DNA of 11,791 bases from Gammaproteobacteria bacterium (lineage in GTDB: Bacteria; Pseudomonadota; Gammaproteobacteria; Natronospirales; REEB76): contig JAGWNO010000054.1 in the NCBI GenBank assembly GCA_028871235.1, positions 1 through 11,791 on the forward strand, given 5' to 3'. Positions 6,703 through 11,791 of the stretch are shown here, piece by piece (the stretch's first letter is position 1; each line of letters begins with the position of its first letter). The notes below the pieces were generated by a model that did not search any database, had not been told where the DNA came from, and saw only the letters and a program-made list of their open reading frames with translations. The position numbers were made by a program, and so were the translations under genes.

Positions 6703-7341
6703 ATGTCTGAGGTGAAAGGCACACAACTGCCCTTCGACGCGCGCGCGGCGCTGCGCTATCTGCGGCGCGCCGATCCCCGCATGGCCACGCTCATCGGTCG
6801 GGTCGGCCCGCTGCGGCTTGAGCTGAGTCCTGCGCGCTCGCCTTTCGAGACGCTGCTGCGTGCCATCACCCACCAGCAGTTGTCCGGCAAGGCGGCCGCC
6901 ACCATCCACGGCCGGCTGCTGCAGCTGTTTAACGGCGCTCCGACGCCCGCCCGCTTGCTGGGTATGCCGGAAACAGTGTTGCGCCGTACCGGCCTGTCGC
7001 GCAATAAGCTGCGGGCGGTGCGCGACCTGGCCAGCCGCACCCTGGACGGCAGCGTCCCGGATTTCACCGCACTGGCTGGCATGAGCGACGCAGAGGTGAT
7101 TACGCGGCTGACCGCGGTACGCGGCGTGGGCCGCTGGACAGCGGAGATGCTGCTTATCTTCACCCTGGGCCGGCCGGATGTGCTGCCACTGGATGATCTT
7201 GGCATCCGCAAGGGTTTCCGGCTCGTCTACGGCATGCGGCGGCTGCCGGCGCTGGTGACAGTGCGGCGCGCGGGTCAGTGTTGGATACCCTACCGCTCGG
7301 TGGCCAGCTGGTATCTGTGGAGAGCGGTGGATAGGAACTGA
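6703..7341 (+). CDS. AlkA-family DNA-3-methyladenine glycosylase (HhH-GPD)
   Basis: A 212-residue base-excision-repair enzyme that should remove alkylated bases from DNA. SPFETLLRAITHQQLSGKAA (46-65) is the characteristic first helix region of the family. The helix-hairpin-helix DNA-binding element is LTAVRGVGRWTAEML (136-150). The catalytic aspartate is D165 in LPLDDLGIRKGF, equivalent to Asp238 of E. coli AlkA. The C-terminal PYRSVASWYLWR is typical. At 212 residues it lacks the extra N-terminal domain of E. coli AlkA (282 residues), which is normal for the short subfamily, so I give no gene symbol. The segment LPALVTVRRAGQCW just before PYRS departs from the usual LP-x-x-E ... RW pattern but keeps the frame. 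A GGGGG run lies about 6 bases before the ATG. It is divergent from the BON gene with 113 bp between them, and precedes fadH by 73 bp. Confidence 0.9.
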   Translation: MSEVKGTQLPFDARAALRYLRRADPRMATLIGRVGPLRLELSPARSPFETLLRAITHQQLSGKAAATIHGRLLQLFNGAPTPARLLGMPETVLRRTGLSRNKLRAVRDLASRTLDGSVPDFTALAGMSDAEVITRLTAVRGVGRWTAEMLLIFTLGRPDVLPLDDLGIRKGFRLVYGMRRLPALVTVRRAGQCWIPYRSVASWYLWRAVDRN

Positions 7342-7414
7342 TGCCGGCTACGCCATGCTCGTATGCGCCGATGGATATAGTGTAGTCTGCCGCACGCTTT
7401 TCACGGGAGGGGCC

Positions 7415-9439
7415 ATGTCTGCGCGCTATCCACATCTGCTGGCGCCTCTGGATCTCGGATTCGTGACTCTGCCGAACCGGGTGCTCATGGGTTCCATGCA
7501 CACCGGCCTCGAGGATCATGCGCGTGATTACCACAGGCTGGCAGCGTATTTCGCCGAGCGTGTGCGCGGCGGCGTCGGCCTCATGGTCACCGGTGGAATC
7601 GCTCCCAACCGGCGTGGTTCGCTGGCGCCGTTTGCCTCGAAGCTCACCGGCCGCTGGGAACTGGCGCGCCACCGCAAGCTCACCCATGCGGTACACGCGG
7701 AAGGTGGACGCATCTGCATGCAAATATTGCATGCAGGCCGTTACGCCTATCATCCTTTATCGGTGGCGCCGTCGGCCATCAAGTCACCCATCACGCCGTT
7801 CACGCCCCATGCCCTGAGCGGACGCGGCGTCGAGAAACAGATTGGCGCCTTCGTGCACTGTGCGCAGCTGGCGCGGGCGGCAGGTTACGACGGCGTGGAG
7901 ATCATGGGCTCCGAGGGTTACTTCATAAACGAGTTCACCGCGCCGCGCACCAACCATCGCGATGATGAATGGGGCGGTGCATTGCAGAACCGCCTGCGCT
8001 TGCCGGTGGAGATCGTGCGCCGCACCCGTGCCGCAGTCGGACATGATTTCATCATCATCTACCGCTTGTCCATGCTGGATCTGGTGGAAGACGGCGGCCG
8101 CTGGGAGGAGGTGGTGACGCTGGCGAATGCGGTGGCGGCGGCCGGAGCCACGCTCATCAACACCGGCATCGGCTGGCATGAGGCGCGCGTGCCCACCATC
8201 GCCACCATGGTACCGCGCGGCGCTTTCAGCTGGGTGACGCGCCGTCTGCGGGGCCAGGTGCGCGTGCCGCTCATCACCACCAATCGCATCAACATGCCGG
8301 CGGTGGCGGAGAAGATCCTGGCGGATGGCGATGCCGACATGGTGTCCATGGCGCGGCCGCTGCTGGCGGATCCGGAGTGGGTGAAAAAAAGCGCGATGGC
8401 ACGAGAGGATGAGATCAATACCTGCATCGCCTGCAACCAGGCCTGCCTGGATCAGGTGTTTGCGAACAAGCGCGCCTCCTGCCTGGTGAATCCGCGTGCC
8501 TGCCATGAGACAGAACTGGTTATCACGGCGGCGGCTTCTGCCAGGCGAATCGCCGTGGTGGGTGCGGGGCCCGCGGGGCTGGCGGCGGCCAGCACCGCCG
8601 CGCAGCGTGGTCACAAGGTCACACTGTACGAGGCCAGGCAGGAGATCGGCGGCCAATTCAACATGGCCAAGCGCATACCCGGCAAGGAGGAGTTCCACGA
8701 GACGCTGCGCTATTTCCGCAGTCAGTTGGCGCTCTCCGGCGTCGATGTGCGGCTGGGCATAAGAGCCACCGCAGCGGAGCTTGCGCAGGGGAATTTTGAC
8801 GTGGTGGTGGTGGCAGCGGGGGTGCTGCCGCGCGATCCGCATATCCCCGGTGCGGAGCACCCGCATACTCTTTCATATACTGACGTGCTGCTGCACGGCA
8901 AACCCGTGGGCAAAACTGTCGCCATAATCGGTGCCGGCGGCATCGGTTTTGACGTGGCGGAGTTCCTGCTGCAGCAAGCAACCTCCGCGAGCCTTGATCC
9001 GCACAAATTCTTTCGCGAATGGGGCGTGGACGAGGCATTTACGGGCCGCGGTGGCGTCACGGCGGCACAGCTGGGACCACCGGCCCGCGATATTTTTCTG
9101 CTGCAGCGCAAAGCCGCTGCATTTGGCCGGTCTCTCGGCAAGACCACCGGCTGGATCCACCGCGCTTCGCTGCGCAACAAGCGGGTGCAGATGATCGCCG
9201 GGGTCAGTTACCAGCGTATCGATGATGCCGGCCTGCATGTGCAGGTCAACGGGGAACCGCGGCTGCTGGTTGTGGATAACGTGGTCATCTGCGCCGGCCA
9301 GGAAAGCAACCGCGGGCTTTACGCCGAGCTGCGGGCGGCCGGGGTGCCGGTGCACGTGATTGGCGGCGCGCGCCTGGCGACAGAGCTGGATGCCAAGCGT
9401 GCCATCGACGAAGGCGTGCGCCTGGCCGCGCAACTGTAG
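7415..9439 (+). CDS. fadH: NADPH-dependent 2,4-dienoyl-CoA reductase FadH
   Basis: A 674-residue flavoprotein (E. coli FadH is 672) that reduces 2,4-dienoyl-CoA in beta-oxidation of unsaturated fatty acids. Residues 1-330 form an FMN-binding old-yellow-enzyme barrel; active-site Y169 (GSEGYFINEF) and H255 (GIGWHEARVP) correspond to Tyr166 and His252 of E. coli. Four cysteines C337-x2-C340-x3-C344-x11-C356 bind the 4Fe-4S cluster. The C-terminal half carries an FAD fold with GAGPAG (383-388) and a NAD(P) fold with GAGGIG (506-511). The start is set by GGGAGG five bases or so upstream and by family length; an earlier ATG would add 20 unrelated residues. A TATAGT at 7376-7381 could be a -10 box, but no good -35 accompanies it. 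The related family of trimethylamine/dimethylglycine-type dehydrogenases is less likely because the GWHEARVPTIAT stretch is FadH-like. Confidence 0.93.
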   Translation: MSARYPHLLAPLDLGFVTLPNRVLMGSMHTGLEDHARDYHRLAAYFAERVRGGVGLMVTGGIAPNRRGSLAPFASKLTGRWELARHRKLTHAVHAEGGRICMQILHAGRYAYHPLSVAPSAIKSPITPFTPHALSGRGVEKQIGAFVHCAQLARAAGYDGVEIMGSEGYFINEFTAPRTNHRDDEWGGALQNRLRLPVEIVRRTRAAVGHDFIIIYRLSMLDLVEDGGRWEEVVTLANAVAAAGATLINTGIGWHEARVPTIATMVPRGAFSWVTRRLRGQVRVPLITTNRINMPAVAEKILADGDADMVSMARPLLADPEWVKKSAMAREDEINTCIACNQACLDQVFANKRASCLVNPRACHETELVITAAASARRIAVVGAGPAGLAAASTAAQRGHKVTLYEARQEIGGQFNMAKRIPGKEEFHETLRYFRSQLALSGVDVRLGIRATAAELAQGNFDVVVVAAGVLPRDPHIPGAEHPHTLSYTDVLLHGKPVGKTVAIIGAGGIGFDVAEFLLQQATSASLDPHKFFREWGVDEAFTGRGGVTAAQLGPPARDIFLLQRKAAAFGRSLGKTTGWIHRASLRNKRVQMIAGVSYQRIDDAGLHVQVNGEPRLLVVDNVVICAGQESNRGLYAELRAAGVPVHVIGGARLATELDAKRAIDEGVRLAAQL

Positions 9440-9447
9440 GGAGTGTG

Positions 9448-9469
9448 CGGCCCGGGGCCGAGCGGTTTT
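9448..9469 (+). terminator. Weak candidate terminator after fadH
   Basis: A 5-bp GC stem (9448-9452 with 9456-9460) with a 3-nt loop lies 8 bases past the fadH stop; a four-T run follows five bases later (9466-9469). The stem is short and the T run distant, so this is only a weak candidate. Confidence 0.25.
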
Positions 9470-9558
9470 GATCCGGTGCGTCTGTGGAACCGGCGGCCTG
9501 AAGACACTAAACCGGCATCTCCCGGGTGCGTCCGGTGCGCGAACAACTGCCCGGGGAG

Positions 9559-9588
9559 TTGGATTATTGAGCGGTGACCGTCTATGAT
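9559..9588 (+). promoter_or_regulatory. Candidate promoter for the lipoprotein gene
   Basis: TATGAT (9583-9588) matches the -10 consensus at five of six bases. TTGGAT (9559-9564), 18 bases before it, keeps the TTG of a -35 box. It lies in the 214-bp gap after fadH and would give a leader of roughly 58 bases before the lipoprotein ATG. Apart from this and the weak hairpin after fadH, I see nothing else in that gap. Confidence 0.33.
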
Positions 9589-9653
9589 TTTGCAGGCTTG
9601 GTGTGTGGCCCTGCTGTTGGCAGATTCTCAAGCGTTACCCGGGGATTCATATC

Positions 9654-10478
9654 ATGAATAATCTTGCTGTCCGTTGGTTGTTATATCTGTGTGCGCTGGG
9701 TGCTCTCGGAGTGGTAACCGGCTGTAGTAGTTCCGCAAAACCCTATACCCTGGTGGCGCAATTACCGCCGCTGTCCCAGACCCATATGGTGGCGGCCACC
9801 ATCGACGTGGAGGGTTCCCGCTGCGGTGTCCGGGTGATGACCCTGGATTCTTCCAATCCCTGGACGCCAGCCTGCACCGTCATCAGCGATCAGAGCGGTT
9901 TCAAGGATTTCACCATTGACGGCAAGGAAGTGAAGTTTGGAGCGGTAGACAACGGTTTCAAGGTACTGAGTACCAATCCGCCGACACTGCCCCCGCCAGC
10001 CAGCACGGCGCCGCCGGCCACCACCGTCAAGGCGGCGGCCATCGCCAAATCGCCGGCACCGGCGGCCAGCACCGCGGTGACCACGGCCACCGCCGTTACC
10101 GGCGAAAGTTTCCCTGACCAGTGGGTCCAGGCTCCCTATCCGGGGCACGTGAAGCTGCAGGGCCAGAATCTGGGCTTCCTGGTACAGACCGCGACTCTGA
10201 CCATCAGCGGCAGCGCCGGCATGCTGGATGTGGTCTTCAAAGGCAGCTACAGCCCGCTGCATCTCAAGTGCAGCGTGATCGCCGACCAACGTGGTGATTA
10301 CACCCTGCTGTTCAATCCGGCCGAAGCCTCCAAGGCCACCGGTGGCGGCAACTACAGCATCCTGCTGAGTTCTGAAGGCCAGAGCATTTCCGGCAACATC
10401 TGGGACTCCCACGGTTTCGATTCCTGGACGCCGAGCCTGCCTCCCCAGTGGGCTGCTGTTGCCTATACAGCTGACTGA
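9654..10478 (+). CDS. Putative outer-membrane lipoprotein with two related domains, function unknown
   Basis: A 274-residue protein. The N-terminus is a lipoprotein signal: R7, a hydrophobic stretch and VVTGC with the lipidated cysteine at residue 24; Ser at +2 favours the outer membrane by the Lol rule. A first domain (about 40-107) is followed by a Pro/Ala/Thr-rich flexible linker (108-150) and a second domain (about 155-270). The domains share an ungapped 35-residue match (48-82 with 180-214; 13 identities by my count), including C-[TS]-V-I-[SA]-D-Q-x-G, which indicates an internal duplication. Cysteines 57, 74 and 206 remain in the mature protein. I do not recognise the family. The start was chosen for GGGGA eight bases upstream and for the signal peptide. 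The next gene begins 54 bp downstream and may be cotranscribed. Confidence 0.82.
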   Translation: MNNLAVRWLLYLCALGALGVVTGCSSSAKPYTLVAQLPPLSQTHMVAATIDVEGSRCGVRVMTLDSSNPWTPACTVISDQSGFKDFTIDGKEVKFGAVDNGFKVLSTNPPTLPPPASTAPPATTVKAAAIAKSPAPAASTAVTTATAVTGESFPDQWVQAPYPGHVKLQGQNLGFLVQTATLTISGSAGMLDVVFKGSYSPLHLKCSVIADQRGDYTLLFNPAEASKATGGGNYSILLSSEGQSISGNIWDSHGFDSWTPSLPPQWAAVAYTAD

Positions 10479-10532
10479 ACGCGGCAGCGGTGGTCCGCGC
10501 AGTGGGGCTACCGAAATTCAAGGGGTTGCACT

Positions 10533-11081
10533 ATGGCAAACAAGGGTGCCAGGAGCGCGCGTTACCAGCGGCTGCACGGTCCTGATACTGCGGTATCCGC
10601 TTTCATACTCGAGCAGATGCTGCGCGCCTTGCTGCGGCGTGCACGGCTGGACCGCAAGCATGACATCCCCTATCTCGCCGGCTACAGCCGCGACGGCAGG
10701 ACTGTATATATTGACCGGGAGTTGCCACGCTACTTCGTGTCCCGCCGCACCCGCATCTACACGGATCGCTTCCTGATTCTGCACGAGACGGTGGAGAAAG
10801 CCATGATTGACCAGGTGGGACTGAAATATCAGCACGCCCACCAGATTGCGCTGCGCACCGAGGAAGCGGCGGTGCGCGCCTACGGCATCTCCTGGCGTGA
10901 ATATGACCGTTTCATGCAGCGATACATCAAGGAAGTGGCGGATGAGTCCCTGAAGCGTCTGCCGCTGGATCTGGACATCAAGCCCTATCGCGACGAGCAC
11001 GATTATGGATTGCTGCACCGCATGCAACGCGCCCAGCGGCGTGAACGGCTGCAGTTGCGCCAGCGGCCAAAGAAGCGCTAA
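10533..11081 (+). CDS. Conserved-looking small protein with an HExxE motif, function unknown
   Basis: A 182-residue soluble protein with no signal peptide. The core reads IPYLAGYSRDGRTVYIDREL (45-64), then ILHETVEKAMID (82-93) and HAHQIALRTEEAAV (101-114), and GISWREYDRFM (118-128). The tail is strongly basic. I recall similar unnamed proteins, some in phages and alphaproteobacteria, with the same order of YID, HExxEK and a downstream H ... E, but I cannot name a family. H84-E85-x-x-E88 followed by H101/H103 and E110/E111 resembles a metal-binding or zincin-like helix pair, though it is not the canonical HExxH, so metalloprotease activity is only a hypothesis. AAGGGG seven bases before the ATG supports the start. 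The gene ends 9 bp before the end of the convergent kinase gene. Confidence 0.75.
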   Translation: MANKGARSARYQRLHGPDTAVSAFILEQMLRALLRRARLDRKHDIPYLAGYSRDGRTVYIDRELPRYFVSRRTRIYTDRFLILHETVEKAMIDQVGLKYQHAHQIALRTEEAAVRAYGISWREYDRFMQRYIKEVADESLKRLPLDLDIKPYRDEHDYGLLHRMQRAQRRERLQLRQRPKKR

Positions 11082-11090
11082 GTGTTTTCT

Positions 11091-11791
11091 TCAGAACCCT
11101 TGAAAACTGCCGGCGAGCGCCGTACGCATCGCTGCACGCCAGCGTGCATAACGTTGCTCAAGGCCCGGTACTGCAGCCGGCGGATAGATCAGTCCTTCAT
11201 CAGCCTTATTGACGCCTGCGCCCAGCAGCCAGGCCAGGCCCGTAGCGGTGGCTTCATGCTGCGCAGGCCGGTGCACTGGAAGTCCGCTCAGACTGGCTAG
11301 CCGCCGGCATAAGCCATCCCACTGTGCAAGCCCACCGCTTACCACCAGCCGGCGGATACCGCCGTTGCCTGTCTGCATGCGTTCCAGGTTAGTGCACAGG
11401 AGGAACAGGATGCTTTCTGCCACCGCCACCAGTTTTTCCGCGGCACCGGCTCGGCCGATGAAGCGCGATCGGAATCGCGGCAGCCAGAAGGGGGAACCGA
11501 GGCCGGATATGCCATTGAGGAACACGGGCGGATCGTGCGATTCATCGAGCCAGCGTGGCATTTGCGTCAGCAGGCGCTGTCCGCTCACATGCAGTTGCTG
11601 ACGTACCGCATCCAGCGCGCTGCCAGCGCCGTTGACGGTGCCCTCCACCGCGTACAGCGTCCGTTTCTCATCCTGCCACAGGATTTCGGCCAGCAGCCGC
11701 GGCACTGAGACAGGATGCCGGCCGCAGACCCGCAGCAGGAAGGCGCCTGTTCCCATATTCACATAGGCCGCGTTCTCCGCCGGTTCGCCTG
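11091..11791 (-). CDS. FGGY-family carbohydrate kinase, C-terminal part (cut by window edge)
   Basis: The reading frame is open to the right edge of the window, so only the last 233 or so residues are visible; the true start is outside. FGGY kinases phosphorylate sugars or polyols such as glycerol or xylulose using ATP. Visible family marks: NMGTGAFLL near the left end of the visible protein (the N-x-G-T-G phosphate-binding stretch of glycerol/xylulose kinases), ISGLGSPFWLPRF, and the C-terminal nucleotide-binding stretch LVVSGGLAQWDGLCRRLASL followed by PVHRPAQHEATATGLAWLLGA. The substrate cannot be decided from this half; the glycerol-kinase-like branch is possible. An apparent GTG start at 11762 is an internal Val codon, since the family sequence continues upstream of it (GEPAENAAY). 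It converges on the HExxE gene with no room for a separate terminator. Confidence 0.87.
   Translation of the reverse strand, partial: GEPAENAAYVNMGTGAFLLRVCGRHPVSVPRLLAEILWQDEKRTLYAVEGTVNGAGSALDAVRQQLHVSGQRLLTQMPRWLDESHDPPVFLNGISGLGSPFWLPRFRSRFIGRAGAAEKLVAVAESILFLLCTNLERMQTGNGGIRRLVVSGGLAQWDGLCRRLASLSGLPVHRPAQHEATATGLAWLLGAGVNKADEGLIYPPAAVPGLEQRYARWRAAMRTALAGSFQGF

Noticed and set aside
7784..8866. A 360-codon open frame on the minus strand
   Set aside because: It lies antisense within fadH, whose motifs and length are unambiguous; the frame is His/Arg-rich with no recognisable domain, typical of a shadow in GC-rich DNA.
9762..10412. A 216-codon open frame on the minus strand
   Set aside because: It is antisense to the lipoprotein; the Gly/Arg-rich stretch mirrors the Pro/Ala linker codons, and there is no ribosome-binding site or motif to support it.

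Overview
The window looks like ordinary chromosomal DNA of a gammaproteobacterium. The lineage is an inference from gene content: an exported small protein, an HD-GYP protein with the DUF3391-type N-terminus, ArfB, a DUF3301-type protein and an FadH of near-E. coli length. GC is moderate on the left and visibly higher from about 6.7 kb onward (by eye, not computed). I see no insertion sequence, integrase, CRISPR array, tRNA or rRNA.

Layout. (1) 22-331, minus strand: a small secreted Ala/Lys/His-rich protein with a strong terminator. (2) 332-665: a non-coding divergent region with two perfect 12-bp palindromes and hairpins. (3) 666-2376, plus: an HD-GYP c-di-GMP phosphodiesterase followed 4 bp later by arfB (ribosome rescue). 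(4) 2381-2410: a hairpin between convergent genes, U-tracted for the minus strand. (5) 6589-2446, minus: a likely operon of a triple-BON protein, a membrane GGDEF diguanylate cyclase, a DUF3301-type membrane protein and an APC amino-acid permease. (6) 6703-9439, plus: an AlkA-family DNA glycosylase and fadH (2,4-dienoyl-CoA reductase). (7) 9654-11081, plus: a lipoprotein with an unnoticed internal duplication and a small HExxE-containing protein of unknown function. (8) 11091-11791, minus: the C-terminal part of an FGGY carbohydrate kinase that runs off the right edge.

How it may work together. A c-di-GMP hydrolase and a c-di-GMP synthase lie in two convergent transcription units, so opposite activities sit within about 5 kb. 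The cyclase is translationally coupled to the DUF3301 protein and lies in an apparent operon with a BON protein and a transporter, which suggests an envelope or nutrient-linked signalling unit (inference). The right half is metabolic and repair housekeeping plus two uncharacterised proteins.

No clear novel defence or mobile system is present. The best leads are the duplicated-domain lipoprotein, the HExxE protein beside it and the BON-cyclase-DUF3301-permease operon.
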